Shown here: one piece after another, positions 23,514 through 33,455 of the stretch
Layout of the letters: each line of letters begins with the position of its first letter
How positions within the stretch are numbered: the first letter of the stretch is position 1
IMG/VR virus record: IMGVR_UViG_3300009509_000061
Location: 1-36,680 of that record
DNA: 36,680 nucleotides
Direction: 5' to 3' (one strand)
Source of the DNA: a virus
Made by a program: the position numbers and the translations under genes
The notes under the pieces: model-generated
Told to the model about the DNA's origin: nothing
What the model saw: only the letters and a program-made list of their open reading frames with translations
The model's database searches: none

Positions 23514-24521
23514 ATGAGTTGGTTAGCAGCAGGAGTAGTAGGAGCATCCGTTGCCGGGGGGTTATTAGGGTCTTCTTCTCAATCAAAAGCGGCTAAAAAA
23601 GCTGCAAAGTACGAACTTCAGGCTGTCCAGGCGCAGATAGCTTCTATTGAAAAGATGTATACGCAGGCTCGGGCAGATCTTGCGCCGTATAGAGATGTCG
23701 GCCAGAACGCGCTTTATTCTTTAGCGGGGTATAAGCCGACAACTACTCAAGAGGCAATCCCTGAAGCAGAACGGCAGATAAATCCCGAGTGGGAGAGATG
23801 GTATAAGCAAAAAACAACTCCGGTCGCACAACCGACACCCCCTGGTTGGCAACCGAGCGATATTGTTGGACCGGGCAGCACCCCCCCGCCTGCACCTCCA
23901 ACAAATATAGGACCGGAACCACAAAAATATATCGGACCCGAAACAAGGGACGTTACGACCTACCAACCTGGTGGCGAATCCCCGGTTGACCCCTATTTTA
24001 AAGCCCTCGAAGAACTCACGTTCGAGCTGGACCCTGATGATCCCATTTACAAATGGAGACAGGAAGAAGGCGAGAAAGCTATCAATCAGGCACTCGCAGC
24101 AAGAGGATTGCATGATAGCTCTTACGCCGTGAATAGGATAGGTGAGTTTAACAAATCCCTTCAGGCAGAGGAAGTCAACCGGCAGTATCAGCAGAACTAC
24201 TTGAGAGAATATGGTAAATTAACCGATCTCTATAATATGACCTACGGGAAATACATGGACCTGATTAATCTGGGGTCTTCGGCGGCGGCGGGGTCTGCAA
24301 GTCAGGCTCAGTCTGCCGGAGGTCAACTCTCACAGGCATACGGCATGGCCGGTGCAGCGCAGGCACAGAACGCACTTACGCAGGGCAATATTCAGGCAAA
24401 CACATGGGCGAATCTTGGGGCTGCTCCAGCAAACGCTCTTGCAATATACGGTTATGGAAAACAAGCCGGGCTTTGGGGAACTCAACCTGGAACTATACAG
24501 GTCCCCAATGCAATACCATAG
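23514..24521 (+). CDS. DNA ejection protein, small (P22 gp7-type)
   Basis: 335 aa; the start follows GGAG at 23503-23506. A hydrophobic Gly/Ala-rich N-terminus (AAGVVGASVAGGLLGSSS) is followed by a coiled helix and QARADLAPYRDVGQNALYSL, the recognisable pattern of phage DNA transfer/ejection proteins. A Pro-rich middle and a second helical part (FELDPDDPIYKWRQEEGE, AARGLHDSSYAVNR) follow, ending in Ala/Gln-rich repeats. It is carried in the head and probably helps form the channel across the host envelope. It is the first of three consecutive ejection-type genes. Confidence 0.75.
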   Translation: MSWLAAGVVGASVAGGLLGSSSQSKAAKKAAKYELQAVQAQIASIEKMYTQARADLAPYRDVGQNALYSLAGYKPTTTQEAIPEAERQINPEWERWYKQKTTPVAQPTPPGWQPSDIVGPGSTPPPAPPTNIGPEPQKYIGPETRDVTTYQPGGESPVDPYFKALEELTFELDPDDPIYKWRQEEGEKAINQALAARGLHDSSYAVNRIGEFNKSLQAEEVNRQYQQNYLREYGKLTDLYNMTYGKYMDLINLGSSAAAGSASQAQSAGGQLSQAYGMAGAAQAQNALTQGNIQANTWANLGAAPANALAIYGYGKQAGLWGTQPGTIQVPNAIP

Positions 24522-24533
24522 GAGGTTTTTAAC

Positions 24534-25421
24534 ATGAACGGCATGGTAGACCCTTGGGGTGGGATGCAACAAAGTGTTAATGCGTTAAGAGGACTTGCCG
24601 CATCAACTGAAGCGCAAAAGAGAACCGCACTCGAAGAACGAAGGACAAATGTGCTCGAACAAGGCAATGAGCGCCAGAATCAGGCTTTCAAACTTCAGAA
24701 GGCAGAGTACGGTTTTAAGATGCTTCAAACCAAGTCTGACTTGCTTGATAAGATGCTGCCGAGAATGACCAAGCAAAACTATGGTCGGATTGTTAAATTT
24801 GCGACAGCCCCGGTCACAGAAGATGGTATGGGAGCGTTGCCGGAGGAATTGTTCAAGTCCGAAGAAGCGGTTTCAAACATGACGGATGATGAGTTCGAGA
24901 ACTACAAGAACGAAATGATTGTTAATAATCTCGATCTATTAAGAGCAAAAAGCCTTGAGGAAGCCATACAGAAGATTAAAACAGAAGGCTATGGTGAGCG
25001 GGAAAAGATAGGCACAACCGAGTACGGAAAGCGAGAGGCTATTGAAACCAAAGAATTTCAAAAACGCGAAAAAATGAAAGCAAAGACTAGTACGGAAAAA
25101 GCAGACCCGAGATTAAAAAATATTATGGATCGTGTTCAATCAAATAATACTAAAATTGCCTCATTGAAGTCTGGACAGGAAATTTATTTTGAGCAACCTG
25201 GGAGAGATGAGGCCATTCAAGACTTAACCAAAGAAAATCAGATGCTCGCAAAAAGATATGCTAAGCTTGGTGGTGATCCGGCTGATTTGGGAGTTGAGCA
25301 GCAAGCAGTTTCAATCCAAAGTCAGCCACAAGTCGCCGCCCCTAAAGATTGGCGGCAATACAGTAACAGAAAAACAATTAATAAAATTAATGAAAGAGAA
25401 TCAAGATATTTAAGGCGGTAA
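24534..25421 (+). CDS. Coiled-coil internal virion protein
   Basis: 295 aa after TAGGAGG. Almost wholly helical and charged with long coiled-coil stretches (ALEERRTNVLEQGNERQNQA; REKIGTTEYGKREAIETKEF). No enzymatic motif. Its place between the small and large ejection proteins fits the middle member of an ejection trio, comparable in order to P22 gp20 or T7 gp15, though sequence homology is not claimed. Confidence 0.65.
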   Translation: MNGMVDPWGGMQQSVNALRGLAASTEAQKRTALEERRTNVLEQGNERQNQAFKLQKAEYGFKMLQTKSDLLDKMLPRMTKQNYGRIVKFATAPVTEDGMGALPEELFKSEEAVSNMTDDEFENYKNEMIVNNLDLLRAKSLEEAIQKIKTEGYGEREKIGTTEYGKREAIETKEFQKREKMKAKTSTEKADPRLKNIMDRVQSNNTKIASLKSGQEIYFEQPGRDEAIQDLTKENQMLAKRYAKLGGDPADLGVEQQAVSIQSQPQVAAPKDWRQYSNRKTINKINERESRYLRR

Positions 25422-25423
25422 GC

Positions 25424-28400
25424 ATGTTGCTTGAATCTTGGGAACAAGACCCAGAATTTGCACAATTAAGCAAAGAAGAAAAGAAAAATATTCTCGTCAA
25501 TTATTTTGATTCTGAAATGGCAGACGATGAATTTAGGTCTTTGTCGATAAAAGATCAAGACGAAATAAAGGTTAATTTTCTTCAATCGGAGGGGATCAGG
25601 CCGGACCTTACGTTTTCTCGGGTGATAAAACAAGCAGCGGCAGAAGCGGCTCAAGGACTTGGGAATATCGTCAGATACATGAAGGCGGCAGAGGATCGCG
25701 CAAGTTTTGACGAAGTTGTTGAAAAAGATCCGTACATGATGTCGTTGGTAAAAAAGTCCACACCCGAAGAAATTGAGCAATACCGACTTGATTATGAAAA
25801 GCGCCAAGCTAACATCAAGCGCGGCATGGAGGGTTTTGTAGAAAAAATGCCGGAACCCAAGCCTGGGAGTTCCGGTATTATCGAGGACGCAGCAAGGGGG
25901 ATGGCGCAGTTCTTACCGGCTATGGGTATATCTGCCCTGAGTCCGATGGCTGGTGTTGTAGTTACATTTTCAACTCTTGGCGGTTCAAAGTTTAAAGAAT
26001 TTAAAGATCAAGGAATTGATGACGATACCGCTTTTGTTGCAGCAACACTATCCGCAGCAGCTCAAACCCCGATAGAATTTCTTGGCAACCTGTTTCAGAT
26101 AAATAGTCTGAAACATTTTGCAAAGCCATTTTTTAAGGGTGCTGTTAATAATAAAGCCATTAAATTCTTATGGACAATGGCAAAGAACGCAGGAGCCGAG
26201 GGATTAGAGGAATATTTGCAACAATATCCAGACGAGCTCTCGAATCTCTATGCTGCGAATCCAGACGCATCTCCGCAGGAAATATGGGACGAGTTTAAGA
26301 GAAGATTCCCAGAAATAAGAAAATCGGCCTATGAAGCTGCCAAAGTTGGCGCTGTTGGTGGTGCCATGCTTGCGGGTATAGGCGGGGTCATAACCGCCCC
26401 TGCTCAACTTGGCAAATACCGGATACAACAAAAAGAAGAACAAGTAACAGAAGAAACTCCCGAAACAAAGGGAATCCCGCAACAGGTTTACGAAGACCTC
26501 TCATCCGGTAAAATCACCGAAACAGAACTCAGAAATCAAATCTCATCTCTCGAAAAAGACGACGACCTTAGACCCGTTCTTGAAGAAGGTCTTAATAAAT
26601 ATATAAAGGAACAACCTACAAAAGAGAAAAAATTAACACCCGAAGATCGCCAGAAAATCATTGAGCGTGAAATGGGTAAGGAAGAAGGTGAGCAAGTTGC
26701 CGAAACAATACGAGGCGATGAGGGACAAGTTCAAGAAAGAGGGATTGAGCGACAAGGCCGCGAAGAAGAAGGCCGCGAGGATTTACAACGCCCTGGCGAA
26801 GAAGAAAGGGTTGCCCCCGGTTACGAGGAAGCACAAGAAGAACGCATTGAGGAGCCACAAGTAGAAGAACAACAGCCAAAGGTACGCCCATTCCGTGAAG
26901 AAGTTGCCGAGCCTCTACGGGCCGGTGAAAAGCGTGTTCCGTTCTCCGAGAAGTCCATACCGGATCTTAAAAAGAGCCGAAAGAAGTTGCGAAACCTTGT
27001 CAAGAGCTACCGCCAAGAGGGTATGACCGAGGACGCCGAGAAAGCCGAGAAAGCGATTGCCGAGGTTGACAGGGTTATTAAGGAGAAGTCTGCGCCAGAA
27101 ACCGGCAGAAAACCATCTCAAGACGATTTGGCTAATCTTCTTATCAACAAGGGCTTAATGCGTGCTCAAGATAAGGGTAAGAAGCAATACGCATATACTT
27201 TCAGAAAGGCGATACCGAATAATAAATGGCTGTCTTATAAAGAAATATTTGATAGGTTATGGAAACCTGGGAAGGATGCAGGTGGGGCTCTTACAAGAAC
27301 CCTGCAAGAATGGGCAAATAACGGGATCCTTGAAAGGCGCTGGTTAAAAGATGGTGATACCGTATATGCTTGGAAGGGAACAGAACCGACAAAAGAAACA
27401 TTTACTGAATCAGAAATTGATAAATTATATGAGCAACCATCAAAGCCCGAAGTAACCGAGCAAACCGCCAAACCGAAGGCTAAGCAGAAAGCTTTAAAGC
27501 CTAAACCTAAATTCAGAAAAGAACAACGTGTATCCGTTCGTGAGGGAACAGGTGAAATAGGTAACATGACTTATTTCCCGACAGGATGGAGATATGACAT
27601 ACATCTTGATTCGGGTGATATAATAAATGGTGAAAATGAGTCTGTAATAAGGCCAATTATAGAACCGGGAACCAAACCCGAGGCAAAACCCGAAGCAAAG
27701 CCATACCGCAAACCCATCCGGCGCGAACCCAAAGGGCTCGAAGATGTCAAAAATCTCCGTGCCGCCATCTTGAAACTCGGCCAGATTAAACAGCTTAATA
27801 TGACCGGTGAGGTCAGAAAAATGGGCATGCAATCAAGGATGATGTTTAGTCAGAAAAAAGGAATGCCCTACGACCGTGCCGAGCAAATGCTAAAAGACGC
27901 CGGGTGGCTTGACCGGAACGAATCCATATTCGAAGTCCTGCGTGATCCCGCCAACTTGAAGCGCGGCCGGCTGACCCGCGACATCGGAGAGAAGGCAAAA
28001 GAGGAGCTGACCCCGGAGGACATCGAACTCAAAAAACAAATGGAGCATGAGTCCGAGGCGCCGCCTGAAGGTGAATATACTGAAATAAGAGCGGAAGATT
28101 TACCAGAAGGAAAGGAATTTATCGGAATAACCCCGGATGGCAAATGGGATCAGTGGCATATTACCGAGAAAGATTCGTTTGGCGTTACCTTGCGCGATGG
28201 CACGACGATTGAGTTAAAGCCCGGGGATAAGGTTCAAGTTCTAAAAAGTGAGGTTGAAAATAGATCCCAATCTGAAATTAAAAAATGGACTAAAATTTTA
28301 AATCGTCCCAATAGCGATGGTGAAAATAGGTTAAGAAGATATCTTGCATCTTTAGCACTTGGTAGAAATTTTAGGGAAAAAGTTAATGATTATTATGAAC

Positions 28401-28726
28401 GCAGAGGATTAACTAATTTCATAAATTGGGCATATGATCGTTTAAATATTGAAAAAGAAGATTTTGAAGAAGCCTCAAAACGTATTATTCCAGAAACGGC
28501 AATCAGGAAAGAAACCGGCGAGAAAGTAACAATAAAAAGAAAGCCGAAACAAATTGAAAAGCGTGAACTTAAAATATCCGATGTGCCTTCTGACCTGATG
28601 GTGAACATATCCGCAACGAGAGAAACAACTGGAGAGGTTGTAAAAATAAGGGTGAACGCGAGAAAGGCACTTCAGGAAACAGAAGGTAAACTCGAAGAAT
28701 ACTATAACCTAAAGGCTTGTTTATGA
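25424..28726 (+). CDS. Large ejection / internal virion protein
   Basis: 1100 aa. The N-terminal part is helical. A membrane-like region lies around residues 165-215 (FLPAMGISALSPMAGVVVTF) and another Gly-rich one around 308-325 (VGAVGGAMLAGIGGVITAP), fitting a protein that enters the host envelope. From about 400 it is a long, charged, low-complexity Glu/Arg/Lys chain, followed by smaller ordered segments, as in large polyvalent phage proteins. No lytic transglycosylase motif was seen. One stretch (26661-26864) also encodes a family-like protein in another frame. Best reading: the largest injected protein, possibly carrying several cargo domains. Confidence 0.65.
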   Translation: MLLESWEQDPEFAQLSKEEKKNILVNYFDSEMADDEFRSLSIKDQDEIKVNFLQSEGIRPDLTFSRVIKQAAAEAAQGLGNIVRYMKAAEDRASFDEVVEKDPYMMSLVKKSTPEEIEQYRLDYEKRQANIKRGMEGFVEKMPEPKPGSSGIIEDAARGMAQFLPAMGISALSPMAGVVVTFSTLGGSKFKEFKDQGIDDDTAFVAATLSAAAQTPIEFLGNLFQINSLKHFAKPFFKGAVNNKAIKFLWTMAKNAGAEGLEEYLQQYPDELSNLYAANPDASPQEIWDEFKRRFPEIRKSAYEAAKVGAVGGAMLAGIGGVITAPAQLGKYRIQQKEEQVTEETPETKGIPQQVYEDLSSGKITETELRNQISSLEKDDDLRPVLEEGLNKYIKEQPTKEKKLTPEDRQKIIEREMGKEEGEQVAETIRGDEGQVQERGIERQGREEEGREDLQRPGEEERVAPGYEEAQEERIEEPQVEEQQPKVRPFREEVAEPLRAGEKRVPFSEKSIPDLKKSRKKLRNLVKSYRQEGMTEDAEKAEKAIAEVDRVIKEKSAPETGRKPSQDDLANLLINKGLMRAQDKGKKQYAYTFRKAIPNNKWLSYKEIFDRLWKPGKDAGGALTRTLQEWANNGILERRWLKDGDTVYAWKGTEPTKETFTESEIDKLYEQPSKPEVTEQTAKPKAKQKALKPKPKFRKEQRVSVREGTGEIGNMTYFPTGWRYDIHLDSGDIINGENESVIRPIIEPGTKPEAKPEAKPYRKPIRREPKGLEDVKNLRAAILKLGQIKQLNMTGEVRKMGMQSRMMFSQKKGMPYDRAEQMLKDAGWLDRNESIFEVLRDPANLKRGRLTRDIGEKAKEELTPEDIELKKQMEHESEAPPEGEYTEIRAEDLPEGKEFIGITPDGKWDQWHITEKDSFGVTLRDGTTIELKPGDKVQVLKSEVENRSQSEIKKWTKILNRPNSDGENRLRRYLASLALGRNFREKVNDYYERRGLTNFINWAYDRLNIEKEDFEEASKRIIPETAIRKETGEKVTIKRKPKQIEKRELKISDVPSDLMVNISATRETTGEVVKIRVNARKALQETEGKLEEYYNLKACL
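26661..26864 (+). CDS. Overprinted small basic ORF, 67 aa
   Basis: In the +1 frame relative to the large ejection gene. Starts are TTG 26661, GTG 26667 or ATG 26718; none has a strong ribosome-binding site. The product has YEAMRDKFKKEGLSDKAA, then KKKAARIYNALAKKKG, then PPVTRKHK. This matches the pattern Tyr-Glu-Ala-x-Arg...Lys-Gly-Met/Leu-Ser...Ala-Ala-Arg-Ile-x-Asn-Ala known from small phage and bacterial proteins. The Lys-rich composition partly follows from Glu codons in the host frame, so chance must be excluded. Its status as an expressed gene is open. Confidence 0.35.
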   Translation: MSVKWVRKKVSKLPKQYEAMRDKFKKEGLSDKAAKKKAARIYNALAKKKGLPPVTRKHKKNALRSHK

Positions 28727-29040
28727 GAACATTATCAGAGCAGAGCATAAAGAAACTTCGAAAAGACGGTGCTCTTATTTATAATGAACAGGGCAGAAAG
28801 GTAAAGCCGATCCTAAAAACAGTTGAACCTCAGAAGAAGGATGAAGCCGCAGCGTCGTTGGGTTTTATAAAGAAAGCGCTCCTATCTCTCGTACAGGTTT
28901 TGCACGAACGACTTTCCGGCATACAGGAACAGAACAAAAAAATAACGGCTATGCTGTCTGATAGGGACAAAAAATCATGGAGGTTTAGGGTTGTAAGAGG
29001 AAAAGACGGGACTATCCGTGAGGTTATAGCCAGTAAATAG
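28723..29040 (+). CDS. Small coiled-coil protein, 105 aa
   Basis: ATG 28723 overlaps the previous stop (ATGA). The middle is a likely coiled coil (SLVQVLHERLSGIQEQNKKI). The end, WRFRVVRGKDGTIREVIA, is a short beta hairpin found at the end of several phage proteins. Function unknown; possibly a virion or chaperone component. Confidence 0.6.
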   Translation: MRTLSEQSIKKLRKDGALIYNEQGRKVKPILKTVEPQKKDEAAASLGFIKKALLSLVQVLHERLSGIQEQNKKITAMLSDRDKKSWRFRVVRGKDGTIREVIASK

Positions 29041-29044
29041 AGGG

Positions 29045-29383
29045 ATGACAAGCAACAATCGCATGAAGATTGAGCTTGAAATAGACGATAAATATGCGGA
29101 TACGAACCTCTATTTAATGTGGGGGATGGTCCCGATTGCAAGAAGGCTTTTTACCAAGCAATACTGGGAAATCAAAAGCGGATTTTGCAGTAAGTGCGGA
29201 AAATGTTGCAGGCGTATAACCGACGAAAAGCGCTTTCCGTTTGCGAGTGAAAATGGCTGTATTTATCTAAACGAATATAACCAATGCTCTTTGACAATTT
29301 TTAGACCTGTTGGGTGTTCCATCTCGGACTCTCCGATTGAGTCTTGTACTTTGGAATGGGTGAAGTATGACGACCTATTATAG
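29045..29383 (+). CDS. YkgJ-like Cys-cluster protein
   Basis: 112 aa. CSKCGKCCR (Cys48, 51, 54, 55), later Cys72, Cys81, Cys91 and Cys101, with [19 protein letters not shown], match the YkgJ CxxCxxCC family, which binds zinc or an iron-sulfur cluster. Members are often found beside sugar and secondary-metabolism genes. It immediately precedes the giant Ser-rich protein, whose start overlaps its end by 17 bases, so the two should be co-translated. A maturation role for the repeat protein is possible but unproven. Confidence 0.7.
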   Translation: MTSNNRMKIELEIDDKYADTNLYLMWGMVPIARRLFTKQYWEIKSGFCSKCGKCCRRITDEKRFPFASENGCIYLNEYNQCSLTIFRPVGCSISDSPIESCTLEWVKYDDLL

Positions 29384-32300
29384 TGTTGTAACGGGTTCGA
29401 GGATACTTAATTCTTCCAGGGTAGACCAGTCCGGTTCTGATAATGCTGCGGTAACAAACTGGCCGAGGCGCAATGATTTTATCCTTGCAGTTCATATTGA
29501 CGATAATAGCAAGGATGCTGCCGCAAGCACATATAAACTTCAATGGGAAAGAACCGATAACCCCGGTTTTACTGACCTTGCGGCAACCGGGGAGCTAAAC
29601 TATACTGTTGGCGGCGCAACCGCTTTATCCAATGGTACGGCATGTTCTTACGCAAGTGGAGATTGGCGATGTACGGATAAGCAGGGATCGGGTTTTACGG
29701 CCATAGACGGTACGGAAAGAGAGGATTCGAACGCGACTGTTGCATTTGACGGTTCCGATGACGATGAAACCGAAATGCAATGGGCGATAAACACCGATGA
29801 TGCCCTTGTAGACAAGACGTATGCTTTTCAGCTAATTGATACCGCAAATGGGGATGCTGTAAAAGCAGTTGCGGTAACAATTTCAATAATTGGTGGCCCT
29901 TCTGAGTCTGCAAGCGAATCACCATCCGAAAGTCCGTCAGAAAGCCCGTCTGAATCTCCTTCATTAAGCCCGAGCGCAAGTGAGAGTCCTTCAGAAAGTC
30001 CGAGTTTAAGTCCAAGCGCGAGTGAATCACCGAGCGAAAGCCCGAGTGAATCCCCATCTGAAAGTCCAAGCGAATCACCATCAGAATCACCGTCAGAAAG
30101 TGCATCGGAATCACCTTCTGAATCACCTTCGGAAAGTCCAAGTGAATCTCCATCAGAATCACCGTCAGAAAGCGCATCGGAATCGCCGTCAGAATCACCG
30201 TCGGAATCACCAAGCCCTTCTCCAAGCGAACCGTTTGACGGGCATCTATTTGAAGACAGAGACACCTATGTAGAATGGACAGAAACAGGCGCTTTTGAGT
30301 TTCATCCTACACCAACGGAAGCGATTGAAAGTGCATCAGAATCTCCAAGCGAGAGCCCCTCAGAGAGTCCATCTGAAAGTCCGAGTTTATCTCCGAGTGC
30401 GTCTGAGTCGCCATCTGAAAGTGCGTCTGAAAGCCCCTCAGAATCACCATCATTATCTCCATCTGCCAGTGAATCACCGTCTGAATCTGCCAGCGAGTCA
30501 CCATCCGAGAGCCCGAGTGAAAGTCCGTCAGAATCACCAAGTTTAAGCCCGAGCGCGTCTGAGTCACCGTCGGAATCCCCATCTGAAAGTCCAAGCGAGA
30601 GTCCGTCACTTTCTCCAAGTGCGTCTGAGTCACCATCTGAAAGTCCAAGCGAGAGCCCATCCGAATCACCGAGTTTAAGTCCCTCGGCATCCGAATCACC
30701 TTCTGAAAGTGCAAGCGAGAGTCCGAGCGAATCACCGAGTTTGAGCCCTTCTGCATCAGAAAGTCCATCTGAATCGGCCTCTGAATCTCCAAGTGAGAGT
30801 CCGTCACTTTCGCCAAGCGCGAGTGAGTCTCCATCAGAGTCACCCTCCGAATCACCATCGGAGAGTCCGTCGTTATCTCCAAGTGCAAGTGAGAGCCCAA
30901 GTGAAAGCGCTTCGGAGTCACCGTCAGAGTCACCATCTCTATCCCCGAGCGCATCGGAGTCTCCGAGTGAGTCGGCTTCTGAGAGCCCGTCAGAATCTCC
31001 ATCATTAAGTCCGAGCGCCTCGGAATCACCGAGTGAGAGCCCAAGTGAGTCACCCTCGGAATCGCCCTCTCTTAGTCCATCGGCAAGCGAAAGTCCGTCA
31101 GAGAGTGCGTCGGAATCACCAAGTTTAAGTCCTTCTGCTTCTGAAAGTCCGTCAGAGAGTGCTTCCGAGAGCCCATCTGAAAGTGCGTCATTATCACCAA
31201 GCGCATCTGAGTCACCGTCCGAAAGTGCTTCGGAATCACCATCAGAGAGCCCGAGTCTATCACCGAGCGCTTCAGAGTCACCAAGCGAATCAGCCAGTGA
31301 ATCACCGTCCGAAAGTCCGAGCCTGTCACCGAGCGCAAGTGAATCACCAAGTGAGTCACCGTCTGAGTCACCTTCAGAGTCGCCATCACTTTCTCCATCA
31401 GCGAGCGAATCCCCTTCAGAGTCGCCGTCGTTATCACCATCTGCGTCGGAAAGCCCATCGGAGAGTCCATCGGAATCACCGTCTGAGAGTCCAAGTTTAT
31501 CTCCGAGTGCTTCAGAATCCCCTTCGGAATCACCGAGCGAGTCACCATCGGAGAGTCCAAGTTTATCACCAAGTGCATCTGAATCGCCAAGTGAGTCACC
31601 ATCGGAATCTCCAAGCGAATCTCCGTCATTATCGCCTTCTGCATCTGAGTCACCGTCTGAATCACCATCAGAAAGTCCGTCTGAATCTCCATCATTATCA
31701 CCAAGTGCAAGTGAATCGCCGTCTGAAAGTCCCAGTGAATCTGCGTCTTTATCTCCATCTGCTTCAGAGAGTCCAAGTGAAAGCCCATCGGAGAGTCCAT
31801 CATTATCACCAAGTGCAAGTGAGTCACCGTCCGAGTCACCATCTGAGAGTCCGTCACTTAGTCCAAGTGCTTCTGAGTCCCCATCGGAATCTCCATCATT
31901 ATCACCAAGTGCATCTGAGTCTCCGTCCGAGAGTCCTTCACCAAGTCCTTCAGCGGGAGTTTCAGAAAGTCCGTCAGAATCTCCGTCTGAGTCTCCATCA
32001 GAATCACCAAGTCTAAGCCCGAGTGCTTCAGAATCTCCATCGGAAAGTCCATCTGAGAGCCCCTCCGAATCACCATCATTATCACCGAGCGCGTCCGAGA
32101 GTCCAAGTGAATCACCATCGGAGTCTCCCTCAGAGTCACCAAGTTTAAGCCCAAGCGCTTCAGAGAGTCCATCGGAAAGCCCATCAGAGTCTCCATCTGA
32201 AAGCCCTAGCCTAAGTCCAAGCGCGTCAGAATCGCCATCGGAATCTCCAAGTGAATCACCATCTGAGAGTCCAAGTTTATCTCCGAGTGCATCTGAATCG

Positions 32301-33452
32301 CCAAGTGAATCGCCATCTGAGTCTCCATCCGAATCACCGTCATTATCCCCATCTGCGTCAGAGTCACCGAGTGAATCACCGAGCGAAAGCCCATCGGAGA
32401 GTCCGTCATTATCGCCATCAGCAAGTGAATCGCCATCTGAGTCACCATCAGAATCACCGTCTGAATCTCCGTCATTGTCACCAAGTGCTTCTGAAAGCCC
32501 GAGCGAATCACTGAGCGAAAGTCCATCTGAGAGCCCATCTGAATCACCATCTCTTTCTCCGTCGGCGTCAGAATCGCCTTCTGAATCACCAAGTGAGAGT
32601 CCGAGCGAATCTCCATCTGAGTCTCCTTCACCAAGTCCAAGTGGAGAAGTGATATGGACGGATACCACCGATGTTCTTTTTCATGATGGAGATGTTGGAT
32701 CACCAGCAATATTTACACCAAAAGGAACTATTACACCAAGCCCATCCGAGTCGCCATCCGAGTCACCATCTTTATCACCATCTTCGAGTGAGAGTCCATC
32801 GGAGTCACCAAGTTTAAGTCCGAGTGCATCGGAATCACCGTCGGAGTCTCCTTCTGAATCACCAAGTGAGAGTCTGTCTGAGTCACCGAGTCTTAGTCCG
32901 TCTGCGTCAGAATCACCGTCAGAGTCACCATCTGAATCACCATCTGAAAGTCCATCGGAAAGCCCGAGCGAATCCCCATCAGAATCTCCAAGTGAAAGTC
33001 CATCGTTATCACCATCTGCGAGTGAAAGTCCCAGTGAGTCACCATCGGAAAGTCCGTCTGAGTCACCATCTGAGTCACCATCCGAATCACCGTCCCCTTC
33101 TCCGGGTGCGCCGATAGAAGGTACAGTAGCTTGGGGGCAAGTAACCGGAGTGGAAGAAGATTATGCAAGAACATTTGTGGATAATTGGAGTGGGTCTGGT
33201 CAAATAAGTGGGACCGGAGATACCGAGCAGATAATACTTGATAGTGGTGAATACATGGAGAGTGAGATTGTTCACATTGGAGTTAATCAAGTTCAAATTT
33301 TAATTGATAAATATAGAACTGGATCGGGTTCGTCCCCAACGATAAAGTATAAAGATGGTGATACTGAAGAAAACTGTGATTTGGATACATGGAATACTTA
33401 TACGGGTCCATTTTCGTCATCTGGATATAACCGTATACGAGTAGAAAATTAA
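29367..33452 (+). CDS. Giant Ser-Glu-Pro repeat protein 1 (putative fibre/adhesin)
   Basis: 1361 aa. Residues 1-178 form a beta-rich N-terminal domain ([37 protein letters not shown]). Then come long arrays of Ser-Glu-Ser-Pro and Ser-Leu-Ser-Pro-Ser-Ala units, broken by two short unique cassettes near residues 289-318 and 1092-1124. The C-terminal domain from about 1247 has Trp, Tyr and Gly-rich strands ([20 protein letters not shown]). The array must be extended, acidic and disordered or PPII-like, fit to serve as a long spacer on the virion surface. The many Ser beside Pro are good O-glycosylation or phosphorylation sites. No signal peptide, so it is probably part of the virion. Confidence 0.75.
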   Translation: MTTYYSVVTGSRILNSSRVDQSGSDNAAVTNWPRRNDFILAVHIDDNSKDAAASTYKLQWERTDNPGFTDLAATGELNYTVGGATALSNGTACSYASGDWRCTDKQGSGFTAIDGTEREDSNATVAFDGSDDDETEMQWAINTDDALVDKTYAFQLIDTANGDAVKAVAVTISIIGGPSESASESPSESPSESPSESPSLSPSASESPSESPSLSPSASESPSESPSESPSESPSESPSESPSESASESPSESPSESPSESPSESPSESASESPSESPSESPSPSPSEPFDGHLFEDRDTYVEWTETGAFEFHPTPTEAIESASESPSESPSESPSESPSLSPSASESPSESASESPSESPSLSPSASESPSESASESPSESPSESPSESPSLSPSASESPSESPSESPSESPSLSPSASESPSESPSESPSESPSLSPSASESPSESASESPSESPSLSPSASESPSESASESPSESPSLSPSASESPSESPSESPSESPSLSPSASESPSESASESPSESPSLSPSASESPSESASESPSESPSLSPSASESPSESPSESPSESPSLSPSASESPSESASESPSLSPSASESPSESASESPSESASLSPSASESPSESASESPSESPSLSPSASESPSESASESPSESPSLSPSASESPSESPSESPSESPSLSPSASESPSESPSLSPSASESPSESPSESPSESPSLSPSASESPSESPSESPSESPSLSPSASESPSESPSESPSESPSLSPSASESPSESPSESPSESPSLSPSASESPSESPSESASLSPSASESPSESPSESPSLSPSASESPSESPSESPSLSPSASESPSESPSLSPSASESPSESPSPSPSAGVSESPSESPSESPSESPSLSPSASESPSESPSESPSESPSLSPSASESPSESPSESPSESPSLSPSASESPSESPSESPSESPSLSPSASESPSESPSESPSESPSLSPSASESPSESPSESPSESPSLSPSASESPSESPSESPSESPSLSPSASESPSESPSESPSESPSLSPSASESPSESLSESPSESPSESPSLSPSASESPSESPSESPSESPSESPSPSPSGEVIWTDTTDVLFHDGDVGSPAIFTPKGTITPSPSESPSESPSLSPSSSESPSESPSLSPSASESPSESPSESPSESLSESPSLSPSASESPSESPSESPSESPSESPSESPSESPSESPSLSPSASESPSESPSESPSESPSESPSESPSPSPGAPIEGTVAWGQVTGVEEDYARTFVDNWSGSGQISGTGDTEQIILDSGEYMESEIVHIGVNQVQILIDKYRTGSGSSPTIKYKDGDTEENCDLDTWNTYTGPFSSSGYNRIRVEN
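30231..30320 (+). repeat. Cassette A, copy 1
   Basis: A 30-residue island within the Ser-rich array ([16 protein letters not shown], ending FEFHPTPTE). A related copy is in gene 2 at 34779-34868 with the same length and clear DNA similarity. It may be a small fold or processing or attachment point between spacer arrays. Confidence 0.75.
32642..32739 (+). repeat. Cassette B, copy 1
   Basis: An island with [18 protein letters not shown], paired with the copy at 35292-35388 in gene 2. A run of 46 bases (32678-32723) is identical to 35327-35372, so the copies exchanged or duplicated recently. Confidence 0.8.
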
Positions 33453-33455
33453 GTT

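Larger units (their letters stand above)
29901..33105 (+). repeat. Ser-Glu-Ser-Pro coding repeat arrays of gene 1
   Basis: The 12-base base unit encodes Ser-x-Ser-Pro, where x is mostly Glu, sometimes Leu, with Ser-Ala between blocks. Higher-order units of 18 or 22 residues recur (SESP x3-4, then SLSPSA). Two unique cassettes split the tract into three arrays: 29901-30230, 30327-32641 and 32735-33105. All six Ser codons are used at equivalent places, so the DNA is far less repetitive than the protein. Confidence 0.9.

Noticed and set aside
30302-32668. Antisense ORF of 788 aa across the repeat arrays
   Set aside because: Ser/Glu/Pro codons lack reverse-strand stops, so long mirror ORFs arise automatically. 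The translation is a low-complexity Asp-Ser-Gly pattern with no start signal. The same holds for the antisense ORFs at 29828-30265, 34022-34813 and 34147-35304.
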